From assembly GCA_022885665.1 (NCBI GenBank), contig JAGQDJ010000018.1:186001-250000 (forward strand): 64,000 nt of DNA, given 5' to 3'. This stretch comes from Triops longicaudatus. Taxonomy: Eukaryota; Arthropoda; Branchiopoda; Notostraca; Triopsidae. Made by a program: the position numbers and the translations under genes. Numbering within the stretch: the stretch's first letter is position 1; the number at the start of each line of letters is the position of its first letter. Below the pieces are notes generated by a model. That model was not told where the DNA came from, ran no database searches, and saw nothing but the letters and a program-made list of their open reading frames with translations. This document shows positions 17,074-26,133 of this stretch, one piece after another.

Positions 17074-18141
17074 ATGCAATTAGGTTCAGTTTATTTATAT
17101 CCAAATCGTATCGATGTTTATGCCAATGTCGATCTGTGGGTCCACGAGAGGTATCGCAAAGTGTATCAACGTAATCTTAAAGTTTATCGAGGTGTCGATA
17201 ATCGAATAGAGTTCCGAGTAAAGTCTTCGGATCAAAAACCAGTAAACATTACAAATAAAACAGTGGTGTTTAGATTAATAGCGAGGGAGACGCAGGAGCT
17301 GTTAATTAAAAAAGATTGTGAATCGCTTGATCCAGCTACTGGCAAAATATTTTTAATGTTAACACAAAATGAAATGTTAGAGATTGAACCGAGCATGTAT
17401 CAATATTCATTAAGCTATGAAGTTAGAGAAATTAACGGCAATTATCACACTGTAACTGAATCGTATCCAATATACGTTGACAGCCAGTACGGTGCTTCGG
17501 GTATAATGGAAGTATTTCCAGGTATTGCAGGTGAAGCAAAGCCTAGCAGTGTAGTTGAAGAATTTAAACATTACAATGTTTATGATAGTGTAAATGAAAA
17601 TTTTATAATTAGTGGTATATTTCCAGCATACGCACAAATGGTCACATCTGATAGTACGCACACTTTCCAATTATACTTTACTAATTTTTCCGGAAGAGTG
17701 GTGTTACAAGCAAGTCTTGATAACGGAGGAGATCCACAAACGTGGGTTGATATTAATTCGTTTGATTACATTGATGTAAGTCAAGAATATATAAATGTTG
17801 TTGGGTTATATAAATGGTTTAGATTTAAAATTACTCCAAGTGATGCCGGATTATTTGGAGACTTTCAAGTTAATCAAACAATTTTTGGTAATTACAATGT
17901 AACTATTCGAAACACTGGTAAATTATATTCAGCAGGTAATGTAATTGTTATTAAGGGAGACAGACTCGGTGGAGAAACTCCGGGTAACGATCTTACAATT
18001 ACTGTTAACGATGTAGATTTAAACGGTTCAATTACCTCATTTACATACAGCGGACGTTCCATGAACGGTGTTTCAGTCTTTAATATCGATAACAGCGGCA
18101 AAACAAATATCGGTTCAATTGACAAAATTCTTTATAGATAG
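17074..18141 (+). CDS. Probable virion structural protein (baseplate or fibre type)
   Basis: 355 residues, rich in beta-strand patterns and low in Lys-rich helices. MQLGSVYLYPNRIDVY opens the protein; residues 40-130 (YRGVDNRIEFRVKSSDQKP...) look like an Ig-like or BppU-type domain, and the rest has repeated beta segments ending with GSITSFTYSGRSMNG. A late-type promoter supports a structural role. The exact part of the virion is not determinable. Confidence 0.6.
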   Translation: MQLGSVYLYPNRIDVYANVDLWVHERYRKVYQRNLKVYRGVDNRIEFRVKSSDQKPVNITNKTVVFRLIARETQELLIKKDCESLDPATGKIFLMLTQNEMLEIEPSMYQYSLSYEVREINGNYHTVTESYPIYVDSQYGASGIMEVFPGIAGEAKPSSVVEEFKHYNVYDSVNENFIISGIFPAYAQMVTSDSTHTFQLYFTNFSGRVVLQASLDNGGDPQTWVDINSFDYIDVSQEYINVVGLYKWFRFKITPSDAGLFGDFQVNQTIFGNYNVTIRNTGKLYSAGNVIVIKGDRLGGETPGNDLTITVNDVDLNGSITSFTYSGRSMNGVSVFNIDNSGKTNIGSIDKILYR

Positions 18142-18153
18142 TATAATAAATGT

Positions 18154-19173
18154 ATGACTCCAGTTGTTGATACATTTAAAACATTACTACCTGCAAAAAC
18201 TAAAACTACACCCAGTGGATGGACTAGTTTTAATGCTCCATGCTGTGTACATCGTGGACACAAAGCAGATAACCGTAAACGTGGCGGACTTAGATTTGAT
18301 AATGATAGTGTTGTTTATCATTGTTTTAATTGTAAGTTCTCTGCCTCCTGGCAGCCGGGATCAACTTTTTCAGAAAAGTTAAAATCTCTTGCAAGGTGGC
18401 TACATGCATCTGAAGATACAATTAAGAGATTAGTATTTGAATCTCTTAAAACTGATGATGCTAATGCTGTTGTTTATACTCCAGTTACTACAAATTTTGT
18501 TAATAAACCGTTACCTGCAGGTTCATTGCTATTAGCCGATTGGATGCAACAAATTGATGCATTACCGGCTAATTTGCATACATCATTCGTTAATGTACTA
18601 GAATACTTAATCAGTAGAGGTTACGAGAATCCGCTTGCTCATAATTTTTACTGGAATACTGATTCTACTTTTAAAGACAGGGTAATTATTCCGTTTATAT
18701 GGCACGGCATGAATGTTGGGTACACTGCTAGAAGTGTAAAATCAGTTAAATTAAAATACTTGTCTGATCAGCCAGTTGGGTTTGTATTTAATACAAACGC
18801 ACAACTTGATAATCAAAAATATGTATTAGTAACAGAAGGCCCGTTTGATGCACTTGCAGTTAACGGTGTTGGGTTACTAACTAATGTCATTTCCGATAGG
18901 CAAGCTGAAATTATTAATAAATTAGGTTCAAATGTTATTTTAATACCCGATCAAGATATGGCAGGATTAGAATTGTATAATAGGGCAATTGAGTTAAAAT
19001 GGTCAGTTGCTGTTCCAAATTGGGATGACAGCATTAAAGATGCAGCCGATGCAGTTAAAAAATATGGCAAATTGTTTGTAGTAGTTGATGCAATTCAATC
19101 TGCACAATCCGGTTCAATTAAAATTGCAATGGCACGTCGTAAGTTAGAAAATAAATTAGAAAGGTTAAAATAA
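18154..19173 (+). CDS. gp61: DnaG/gp61-type DNA primase
   Basis: 339 residues. A zinc-binding domain (APCCVHRGHK ... YHCFNCKFSASW) is at residues 25-60. The TOPRIM core follows: YVLVTEGPFDALAVNG (glutamate motif) and VILIPDQDMAGLELYN (DxD). This is the layout of T4 gp61, which makes pentaribonucleotide primers with the gp41 helicase encoded directly downstream. The basic C-terminal helix (ARRKLENKLERLK) may contact the helicase. Confidence 0.88.
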   Translation: MTPVVDTFKTLLPAKTKTTPSGWTSFNAPCCVHRGHKADNRKRGGLRFDNDSVVYHCFNCKFSASWQPGSTFSEKLKSLARWLHASEDTIKRLVFESLKTDDANAVVYTPVTTNFVNKPLPAGSLLLADWMQQIDALPANLHTSFVNVLEYLISRGYENPLAHNFYWNTDSTFKDRVIIPFIWHGMNVGYTARSVKSVKLKYLSDQPVGFVFNTNAQLDNQKYVLVTEGPFDALAVNGVGLLTNVISDRQAEIINKLGSNVILIPDQDMAGLELYNRAIELKWSVAVPNWDDSIKDAADAVKKYGKLFVVVDAIQSAQSGSIKIAMARRKLENKLERLK

Positions 19174-19182
19174 CAATAATAT

Positions 19183-19806
19183 ATGGTAAAAGATTATAAT
19201 TTCGACGTCCAAAAAGTGTACTTAGAATTAATGTTAGCAGACGCAGAGGTATTTGTTCGATGTCAAGGTATTTTTGATCATACGTTATTTGATCGTAAAC
19301 TGCAAGATGCGGCTGAATTTATTAATATATATACAAAAGAATATAACGTACTGCCCGACTATGAAATGGTTAATGCATCATGCAGAGTTAACCTTGTAAA
19401 ACCTGCAGACATTAAGCCCGGGCATATGAATTGGTTACTTGATGAATTTGAATCATTTACACGTCATAAAGCACTGGAACGTGCAATTATATCATCAGCA
19501 GAACTATTGGGTACTGATAGGCACGGTGAGGTAGAATCAATAATTAAAGAGGCAGTACAGATCGGTTTAGCTAGAGACATGGGTACTGATTATTTTGCTG
19601 ATCCGCGTTCGAGGTTAATCGGACTTAAGGATAAAAACGGACAAATAACGTCAGGTTGGAAATCTCTAGACCAGAAAACATTCGGCGGTTTTAACAGAGG
19701 AGAACTAAATATATTTGCTGGTGGTTGTGTAGTTGCAAATACGGAGGTAGAAATTGTTAACTTATTCAAAATTGAAGATATTATTGCAAACAGAGTTTCA
19801 AACTAA
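19183..19806 (+). CDS. gp41: gp41-type replicative helicase, N-terminal half with short split-intein N-part
   Basis: 207 residues. Residues 1-181 are the N-terminal domain and linker of a DnaB/gp41-type helicase, ending FGGFNRGELNIFAGG just before the P-loop. Residues 182-207 are the intein N-part. The helicase resumes in 21537-22886 with SGAGKS. Only 9 nt separate it from the primase gene, so primase and helicase are co-transcribed. Without trans splicing this half has no ATP site. Confidence 0.87.
   Translation: MVKDYNFDVQKVYLELMLADAEVFVRCQGIFDHTLFDRKLQDAAEFINIYTKEYNVLPDYEMVNASCRVNLVKPADIKPGHMNWLLDEFESFTRHKALERAIISSAELLGTDRHGEVESIIKEAVQIGLARDMGTDYFADPRSRLIGLKDKNGQITSGWKSLDQKTFGGFNRGELNIFAGGCVVANTEVEIVNLFKIEDIIANRVSN
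19726..19806 (+). other. Atypical split intein, 26-residue N-part
   Basis: From Cys182 (CVVANTEVEIVNLFKIED) to the stop after RVSN. Cys1 and the following strand-turn-strand match intein block A, then the frame ends. Typical split inteins break about 100 residues in; here the break comes after 26, as in the atypical split inteins known from phage terminase genes. Confidence 0.8.
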
Positions 19807-21556
19807 TAATGGAAAATTTAATGGTAAGAAACCAATTCCTCCCGATGTTTTAGTTTCAATAAACAATTACACTAGTTTTTTAGACTATGATGCCCCGATT
19901 AAAACTCGGGTTGCATATATTTTATCAAACACACTTACACAAGTTACATGTGCTAATTGTAAACAAACCAGAAAGGTTTTTTCTGGTTTAATTTTTGCTC
20001 AGCAGTATTGCTCACCAAAATGCAACATGACTAGTAATGCAACTAAACATAAACGGGAATCAACCAATGTTAGTCGGTACGGAGTTAGTAACCCATTTAA
20101 AGATACAACAAAAATTCAATCTGCAATAATGGAAAAATACGGGGTTACTAATGCCGCAAAACTCGATAGTGTTAAAAATAAAATTAGTATAGCTAACACT
20201 AACAATGCCGTTTCAAGAGTTGAAAAAGCAAATGCCACAAATTTAAAAAAGTATGGTGTTAAGTGGGCCATACAATCGCCAATTGTTCGGGATAAGATTA
20301 CTGCAACTATGATTGATCGATACGGTGCCGCAAGTAACTTTTCACGGTTAGATATACTTGAACAAATTAAACAAACTAAACTAGCACGATGGGGAACTAT
20401 TAACACATCGTCTCTTCCGGAAATACTTGAAAAAACTCGACAAACTAAGTTAAAAAATCACAATAACCCAACATTTAACAATGTTGATAAACGATTAGCA
20501 ACTATGATTGCCAATTATGGATCACATCATTCCCAATGCCATTGGAGTGAAAATACAATGAGTATCATGTCCGATGCTAGTTTGTTAAACACGTTTGTTA
20601 CTAACAAACCAATTGCAATGGCTGCAATGCAGTTAAATGTAAGCCCAACCACACTCAGAAATACTGTCAACTCACACGGGATTGTTACTTACTCCCGTAG
20701 AAAAAATCAATATGAAGATTTAATTGCAACATTATTAACTGAACATGCTGTACCATATGAACAAAATAACCGTAGTGTATTAAATGGTAAAGAACTTGAT
20801 TTTTATATACCACATTTAAATTTAGCAATTGAGTGCAATGGTATATTTTGGCATAGTGAATTAATGGGCAAAAATAGTGGGTATCATTTGTCAAAGACCG
20901 AATTATGCAACAGTTTAGGTATCAGGTTAATGCATTTTTGGGATTATCAAATAGATAAAAATTGGCCAGTAGTTGCTAGCATGATTTTAAATGCCATTGG
21001 CTCAACTCCTACTAAAATTGGAGCTAGAAAAACAACGGTAGTTGACTTATCATCAGCAGAATGTTTTAAATTTTTATCAGAAAATCATTTACAAGGTGCA
21101 GTTAATTCTTCAATTAGATACGGATTAATGTACAATAATGAATTAGTGTCAGTAATGTGTTTTGGTAAATCGAGATTTAAAACCAACGAATATGAATTAT
21201 TAAGATTTGCAAATAAATTAAATCATCAAGTAGTTGGCGGAGCATCAAAATTGTTATCGGCATTTTTAAATAATAACCCAACTATAAACACATTAATTAG
21301 TTACGCTAGTAGAGACATTAGTATGGGTAATATGTATGCTCAATTGGGATTTGTGGAAATTGCAAAGACTTCACCGGCACCACTGTACTTTTATAACAAA
21401 ACAGTATATAATAGAATTAAGTTTCAAAAACATAAGTTGCAACATATACTAAAAACATTCGACCCTAACTTAAGCGAATGGCAAAACATGAAAAATAACG
21501 GTTACAACCGATTTTGGAATACAGGAAATATAAAATATGCATACATACGAACATAA
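19754..21556 (+). CDS. Free-standing homing endonuclease, Vsr-like (EDxHD) fold
   Basis: 600 residues, lying between the two helicase halves. The TTG start has a strong GGAGG 6 nt upstream, inside the intein N-part. CANCKQTRKV...YCSPKC is a zinc finger; residues 95-230 hold repeated NxxxKYGVxN / KxxRWG-type DNA-binding motifs; ELDFYIPHLNLAIECNGIFWHSE and RLMHFWDYQID are the Vsr-like nuclease core (D...E..N..H). This class of nuclease is known from fractured phage genes, where it spreads the intein by cutting intein-free alleles. Confidence 0.85.
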   Translation: MLTYSKLKILLQTEFQTNNGKFNGKKPIPPDVLVSINNYTSFLDYDAPIKTRVAYILSNTLTQVTCANCKQTRKVFSGLIFAQQYCSPKCNMTSNATKHKRESTNVSRYGVSNPFKDTTKIQSAIMEKYGVTNAAKLDSVKNKISIANTNNAVSRVEKANATNLKKYGVKWAIQSPIVRDKITATMIDRYGAASNFSRLDILEQIKQTKLARWGTINTSSLPEILEKTRQTKLKNHNNPTFNNVDKRLATMIANYGSHHSQCHWSENTMSIMSDASLLNTFVTNKPIAMAAMQLNVSPTTLRNTVNSHGIVTYSRRKNQYEDLIATLLTEHAVPYEQNNRSVLNGKELDFYIPHLNLAIECNGIFWHSELMGKNSGYHLSKTELCNSLGIRLMHFWDYQIDKNWPVVASMILNAIGSTPTKIGARKTTVVDLSSAECFKFLSENHLQGAVNSSIRYGLMYNNELVSVMCFGKSRFKTNEYELLRFANKLNHQVVGGASKLLSAFLNNNPTINTLISYASRDISMGNMYAQLGFVEIAKTSPAPLYFYNKTVYNRIKFQKHKLQHILKTFDPNLSEWQNMKNNGYNRFWNTGNIKYAYIRT

Positions 21557-22004
21557 TACACAATTAACATACTTATCGACATTATATAACCCTGATTCGT
21601 TAAATTTACTAACATCAACGGAGCTGTATGATCTATATGCTAAAAGTCAACCACAACGAGTTAAAATTGGAGATCTAGTTAGCAAACCAATTAATTCTTA
21701 CTTAGTAAACAGTGTTGACGGATATGTACCAGCATACGAATGGAGAAATAAAGGTGTTAAAGATTGTGTTACACTGGTTACTTCCAGTGGTAAATCTGTT
21801 ACTGCTAGTATTGATCATTTTTTCGAAATGGACAGCGGAAAATGGAAATACGCAGATACTATAGTGCCCGGTGAATATGTGGTAACACAAGACGGCAACG
21901 AACAAGTTATTTCAGTAACTGATGCCGGCAAACACGAAACATTTGACTTTCACATAAATCACGAAAATCACAGATATTATACTAACGGAATTAGTAGTCA
22001 TAAT
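21537..22004 (+). other. Atypical split intein, long C-part (156 residues)
   Basis: Block B is seen as SVTASIDHFFEMDSG, and the C-terminal block as DFHINHENHRYYTNG ending SSHN before Ser+1. The first 40 residues may be extra sequence before the true intein fold. Confidence 0.82.
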
Positions 22005-22886
22005 TCCGGGGCAGGTAAATCTCTATTTCTTGCTAACTTAGGTGTAAATTTTGCACTTGCTGGATTAAATGTTGTGTATCTAACTCTTGAGTTAAGTGAA
22101 GCACTAGTATCAATGCGTATTGACTCGATGTTAACTGGCATCCCAACTCGAAGTATTTTTAAAGATCTTGATGATGTTGACATGAAAGTTCGTATGATTG
22201 GTAAAAAATCAGGGCTGTTGCAAGTAAAATATATGCCAAGTGGAAAGACATCCAACGATGTTAGAGCATATTTAAAAGAGTTTGAAATTAAAACTGGCAA
22301 AAAAGTTGATGCATTACTACTTGACTACTTAGATCTGTTAATGCCAATTGGTAAAAAGATTAGTGCAGAAAATTTGTTTATTAAAGACAAGTATGTATCA
22401 GAAGAGTTGCGAAATCTTGCCATGGAAAAACAGTGTGTATTTATTACAGCGGCACAGTTAAACAGAAATTCCGTTGAAGAATCTGAATTTGATCATAGTC
22501 ATATTAGTGGTGGTTTATCAAAGATTCAAACAGCAGACAATGTGTTTGGTATTTTTACAAGTAGAGCAATGCGTGAACGTGGCAGATATCAGCTTCAGCT
22601 AATGAAAACACGTAGTTCAAGTGGCGTTGGACAAAAGATTGACTTGGAATTTAACATTGATACGTTGCGTATCACTGATTTACCCGAAGATGAACAAGAA
22701 AGTACAGCAGGAGCGGCACGTGGAACTAGCAGTGTAATTGAAAATATTAAACGAAAAACTACAATGGCTGCAGAAAGTAGAGAATCCAGTGATCCTACTG
22801 ATGGAGCTCCGGTGGGTAAAGTACGTGCTAATGTACAAAGTTCAAAATTACGTGATATTTTAAATTCAATGAACGGTGATGATTAA
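21537..22886 (+). CDS. gp41: gp41-type replicative helicase, C-terminal half preceded by split-intein C-part
   Basis: 449 residues. 1-156 are the intein C-part; from Ser157 the helicase reads SGAGKSLFLANLGVN (Walker A completed), VYLTLELSE, DALLLDYLDLLMP (Walker B), CVFITAAQLNRNS and SHISGGLSKIQTADNV (arginine-finger region), the full RecA-like motor of gp41/DnaB. The 3' tail is Ser/Gly-rich. Start ATG has AGGA 9 nt upstream and overlaps the endonuclease gene by 20 nt. Confidence 0.88.
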   Translation: MHTYEHNTQLTYLSTLYNPDSLNLLTSTELYDLYAKSQPQRVKIGDLVSKPINSYLVNSVDGYVPAYEWRNKGVKDCVTLVTSSGKSVTASIDHFFEMDSGKWKYADTIVPGEYVVTQDGNEQVISVTDAGKHETFDFHINHENHRYYTNGISSHNSGAGKSLFLANLGVNFALAGLNVVYLTLELSEALVSMRIDSMLTGIPTRSIFKDLDDVDMKVRMIGKKSGLLQVKYMPSGKTSNDVRAYLKEFEIKTGKKVDALLLDYLDLLMPIGKKISAENLFIKDKYVSEELRNLAMEKQCVFITAAQLNRNSVEESEFDHSHISGGLSKIQTADNVFGIFTSRAMRERGRYQLQLMKTRSSSGVGQKIDLEFNIDTLRITDLPEDEQESTAGAARGTSSVIENIKRKTTMAAESRESSDPTDGAPVGKVRANVQSSKLRDILNSMNGDD

Positions 22887-22894
22887 CAGTTCAA

Positions 22895-22928
22895 GGTAAA
22901 TAATACGTGTACACTACTTTGTACACGT
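22895..22928 (+). promoter_or_regulatory. GGTAAATA element followed by a 9-bp hairpin
   Basis: GGTAAATA at 22895-22902; hairpin ACGTGTACA (22905-22913) / TGTACACGT (22920-22928). The hairpin could end the helicase mRNA or shape the leader of the gene at 22946. Confidence 0.45.
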
Positions 22929-22945
22929 AACTTATTATACCAACT

Positions 22946-23344
22946 ATGCGAGCCAGCGAATTTATACAAGAGTCATTTAAATCTCCAAAAAGTCACGGAA
23001 ATCCAAACAAAGTGTTGGCATCTTCCGATGCAACGTTGCCCGGCATATTTGTACAACAACAACTACGAAACACAGATCCATACATGCAATACCGTTATGG
23101 TTTAGCTGTTGCTGCCGCTAGATCTACTCGTGATAACGGTGTTAAGTTTAGTCAAGAATCACCATGGGCTGAAAATTTAACACAAGTAATGTATGTGCCT
23201 GAAGACGAAGAAACAATTAAGCTTGCCAGTAAGCTTATGGGAATTACTCCAACTCAAATTTCAGACAATCGCAGTCGTGAATCAGAGGGAACTAACAGTG
23301 TTAGTCCTGTTGCAAAACCTAAAAGAAATCAATACGGAATTTAA
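22946..23344 (+). CDS. Hypothetical phage protein (MRASEFI start)
   Basis: 132 residues starting MRASEFIQESF, an N-terminus I associate with many hypothetical proteins of large marine and freshwater phages. Middle QYRYGLAVAAARSTRDNG is followed by a hydrophilic PEDEETIKLASKLMG helix. Ends one base before the next ATG (TAAATG). Function unknown. Confidence 0.65.
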   Translation: MRASEFIQESFKSPKSHGNPNKVLASSDATLPGIFVQQQLRNTDPYMQYRYGLAVAAARSTRDNGVKFSQESPWAENLTQVMYVPEDEETIKLASKLMGITPTQISDNRSRESEGTNSVSPVAKPKRNQYGI

Positions 23345-24046
23345 ATGTTATTAAACGAACTAATAGGCAAAAGCTTAATTACAGTACAACGTAAATTGAA
23401 TCCAGAATTATGGATTCAGCATTCAATCAAACCCGAAATTCAAGAAAAATTATTAGAAATAAGTGATGCATTTATTGAATTTGTGGGTATTGATCTTGAT
23501 GTTCAAGATATTACACTAACCGGTTCAAGTGCAAATTTTACGTGGACCGAGCACAGCGATATTGATATTCATATTATAGTACCTGGTATTCCTACTGATG
23601 AAGAACGTGAACTGTACAATGCAAAAAAAGCCCTATGGTCAAGCGAGCATGATATTAGTATCAAAGGCATGCCAGTTGAATGTTATGTTCAAGGACAAGA
23701 TGAGCCGCATCACTCAACTGGCGTTTACAGCATATTAAACGATGATTGGATCACAACACCAACATTTCGCAAACCCAAAGTTAATGATACTAATATAAGA
23801 CTCAAAACTGATGCACTTATGCATGTTATTGAAGATGCATTACTAACTAAAGATTTAGAAAAACTAAAGGCAGTTAAATATAAAATTATAAAAATGCGAA
23901 AAGCAGGCCTCAAGAAAAACGGCGAATGGGGTACTGAGAATTTGGTGTTTAAATTATTAAGAAATTTAGGAATGATTGACCAAATTTCCGACAAAATTAT
24001 TGAGTTAGAAGATAGCGAATTGAGTTTAGAGCATACTGATATATAA
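23345..24046 (+). CDS. Predicted nucleotidyltransferase (pol-beta fold)
   Basis: 233 residues. ITLTGSSANFTWTEHSDIDIHIIV is the GS...DxD catalytic motif of pol-beta-type nucleotidyltransferases (G-S...D-I-D); a third carboxylate may be in MPVECYVQ. The C-terminal half is helical. Substrate (RNA end, protein or small molecule) unknown. Ends at a strong bidirectional terminator. Confidence 0.7.
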   Translation: MLLNELIGKSLITVQRKLNPELWIQHSIKPEIQEKLLEISDAFIEFVGIDLDVQDITLTGSSANFTWTEHSDIDIHIIVPGIPTDEERELYNAKKALWSSEHDISIKGMPVECYVQGQDEPHHSTGVYSILNDDWITTPTFRKPKVNDTNIRLKTDALMHVIEDALLTKDLEKLKAVKYKIIKMRKAGLKKNGEWGTENLVFKLLRNLGMIDQISDKIIELEDSELSLEHTDI

Positions 24047-24062
24047 TGTTCTATATAAATCA

Positions 24063-24092
24063 AGAAAAAGCCCCAACTATGGGGCTTTTTCT
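24063..24092. terminator. Bidirectional GC-rich terminator
   Basis: AGAAAAAGCCCC (24063-24074), loop AACTAT, GGGGCTTTTTCT (24081-24092); A-run and T-run on each side serve both converging genes. Confidence 0.92.
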
Positions 24093-24099
24093 ATATCAA

Positions 24100-24789
24100 C
24101 TAGTCCCTTGGCTTATTAATATTAAAAAATCGAAAAAAGATATTAATTGTACTAAGGTAAAGTGTTAGTGTTGCAAGAGCAATATTAACAGTGGTAGGAT
24201 CGTCCGTTAATATGTCTCGAGCAGACTGTGTATCGGATGCAATTATTATTATAAACACAACAATTGACAATACACTAATAACAGTATCGGGCAATGCATT
24301 TCCCAATAACATATTTAATATGATTACAATAATCAACCCAATTAATGCAGGTATAATATATGCACCAATGCCAGTTAAATCTCGATCAGTTACTAGTGCA
24401 TAACCACTGATACACACAAACAAAATACTCATTCCCATGAATGCAGTTACAACAGCAGGCAAATTGTAACCAGCAAATAAGCTGGACATACTTAATCCCA
24501 TTAGAGCCGCATAAGTATGTAGCATTGTGAAAATAACAATGGGGGATTTACTTGTTCTAAATAGTGGTACAATTGCAAATAACATTACAATTGGTGATAG
24601 TGCAACTGCCCATTTTGTTATATCATCTAATAGTAAATTCATTAATGTTACACTGTTGCCAACAAAGAAACTAACAATGCTGGATGTGACCAATGCCAAA
24701 CACAAGTGTATATACACTTGAATCATTGGCTGAGATAATACTAGTTTGCCAGTGGGCGATCGATTTGTGATTTGGGATAAATTAAACAT
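24100..24789 (-). CDS. Bax-inhibitor-1/YccA-like membrane protein
   Basis: 229 residues from ATG 24789, with GGAG 7 nt upstream; an ATG at 24813 is less likely. About seven hydrophobic segments, and the end ALATLTLYLSTINIFFRFF is like the ALxLYLDxxNLF signature of BI-1/UPF0005 proteins. The bacterial relatives YccA and YbhL sit in the inner membrane; YccA restrains FtsH, and T4-type phages also manipulate membrane proteases, so a role in host membrane control is possible. Confidence 0.78.
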   Translation of the reverse strand: MFNLSQITNRSPTGKLVLSQPMIQVYIHLCLALVTSSIVSFFVGNSVTLMNLLLDDITKWAVALSPIVMLFAIVPLFRTSKSPIVIFTMLHTYAALMGLSMSSLFAGYNLPAVVTAFMGMSILFVCISGYALVTDRDLTGIGAYIIPALIGLIIVIILNMLLGNALPDTVISVLSIVVFIIIIASDTQSARDILTDDPTTVNIALATLTLYLSTINIFFRFFNINKPRD

Positions 24790-24848
24790 ACTACAACTCC
24801 ATGTGAAAAGCATATAGTATATTATATCTTATCAGTATATGCAACCGA

Positions 24849-24968
24849 TTATTTATATGCAGTTTTTTGTGTAAGCGTGCCACCATATGCATGTTGATAT
24901 AATTTTGCGCATGTTTCAAAATTAAAATTAATAATACGGCCCGATGGTAACTTGAGAGTATATTGCAT
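24849..24968 (-). CDS. Small hypothetical protein (39 residues)
   Basis: ATG 24968 to TAA 24849: MQYTLKLPSGRIINFNFETC..., ending GGTLTQKTAYK. It starts 13 nt after the preceding minus-strand gene stops. No ribosome site is evident. The composition is protein-like (LPSGRIINF), so I keep it. Confidence 0.45.
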   Translation of the reverse strand: MQYTLKLPSGRIINFNFETCAKLYQHAYGGTLTQKTAYK

Positions 24969-24981
24969 AGTGATAATGTAG

Positions 24982-25185
24982 TTATTTGTTATTGCGACTT
25001 ACATGTTCTTTTAGAACAATAATGTCATTTTCAAGACGTCTAATTTGCCTCGATTGATATTCGGTAATAGAATTCAATCGCTGTACCAATGCTAACAGTT
25101 GTTGCTCAGTCAATGTAGGTGCCGCAGGTTGCACTATATTGGATTTAGTTGTTCTAGTAACTGGCGATTGTTGGTATTGTTGCAT
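24982..25185 (-). CDS. Small coiled-coil protein
   Basis: 67 residues: Gln/Pro/Thr-rich first half, then TEYQSRQIRRLENDIIVLKEHV with a heptad pattern. The late-like element at 25190-25197 lies only 4 nt before the ATG. Possibly a minor virion or assembly protein. Confidence 0.6.
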   Translation of the reverse strand: MQQYQQSPVTRTTKSNIVQPAAPTLTEQQLLALVQRLNSITEYQSRQIRRLENDIIVLKEHVSRNNK

Positions 25186-25189
25186 GATG

Positions 25190-25197
25190 TATTTACC
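25190..25197 (-). promoter_or_regulatory. T4-late-like promoter element GGTAAATA (minus)
   Basis: Immediately before the ATG at 25185; transcription would start at or inside the start codon, so the mRNA would be leaderless or use a later start. Confidence 0.45.
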
Positions 25198-25199
25198 AC

Positions 25200-26129
25200 C
25201 TATGCTTGTTGGTCAATATATTCGTTGACTCGTTGATATATTTGTTTTAAGTAACGTTTGATCACCAATCGTTCTTTGGCAGTATTACCGGGAATATACT
25301 TTTCAAGTAATGCTTTAACACTTGAAGTTATTGTAGTACGCATTAATTCACGAACTTGCTCAGTTTGATAATTTTTGGCCAAGTTATTATCGACTACTTG
25401 TTCTAGTTGTTTAATTACTTTAATTGCAACGTTATGGGCAAATGCTCCAATTTCCCTAGAAGAAGAAAGATATATTGCTCTTTTATCTGCTTGCACAGAT
25501 TTTCTAGGTTTGTACAAATATGAATGGTGTCCGGCACGTAACGGTGCTGCCGCTTCCTGATCACTGTGTACTAACTCATGTACTAGAGTAGTGGCAATTG
25601 CAGATGCATACGTACCGGCTCCATATGCGTTTTTTAATAATTTCTTAATCCGTGCGTTTGATAAAACAGCCACAATGGGTGCGGCTGTTTTGCTTTTTTT
25701 AAATATATCAATTGTACGGTAGTTGGTTTCTTCGGAAACAGTATTAACTAATTGTGTGAAAAAATTACTCAATGCTCTTGTACCTATTGTAACAGTTTGT
25801 GTTGATCTAGTAAATTTACCACTTGCTGGTATTGACTCAAATTTAATTTTTTGTATATGATTATTATTCATGTCAACTCGAGCATACGTGAGTAATTTAG
25901 CCTCGGCAAGGTCTTTAAATATATCAATAAATTCTGGAATTACAACGTCGGATAGTTGTACCGCAAATGTCTGGTGTCCGTATCTAGTCGATATAGATGC
26001 AATATTGTCCAGTTCAGGGGGAGTTAGCAATTGACTAACTGCCTGTACTAATAGTGGTTGTATAAGTTCGGCTAACGGTGCTTGATGTGCAACCAAATTA
26101 ATTGATTCAGATAGGTAGTTTTGATTCAT
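25200..26129 (-). CDS. Putative zinc metallopeptidase-like phage protein (HELVH)
   Basis: 309 residues from ATG 26129 (MNQNYLSESINL); the frame is open to 26171, but a GATAAATA at 26134-26141 argues for the shorter form. ATTLVHELVHSDQ is an HExxH zinc motif; a possible third ligand is Glu in SSSREIGAFAH, 40 residues on. The protein is otherwise helical with a long C-terminus. Virion-associated proteases or lytic factors are options; no family is recognised. Confidence 0.62.
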   Translation of the reverse strand: MNQNYLSESINLVAHQAPLAELIQPLLVQAVSQLLTPPELDNIASISTRYGHQTFAVQLSDVVIPEFIDIFKDLAEAKLLTYARVDMNNNHIQKIKFESIPASGKFTRSTQTVTIGTRALSNFFTQLVNTVSEETNYRTIDIFKKSKTAAPIVAVLSNARIKKLLKNAYGAGTYASAIATTLVHELVHSDQEAAAPLRAGHHSYLYKPRKSVQADKRAIYLSSSREIGAFAHNVAIKVIKQLEQVVDNNLAKNYQTEQVRELMRTTITSSVKALLEKYIPGNTAKERLVIKRYLKQIYQRVNEYIDQQA

Positions 26130-26133
26130 AGTG

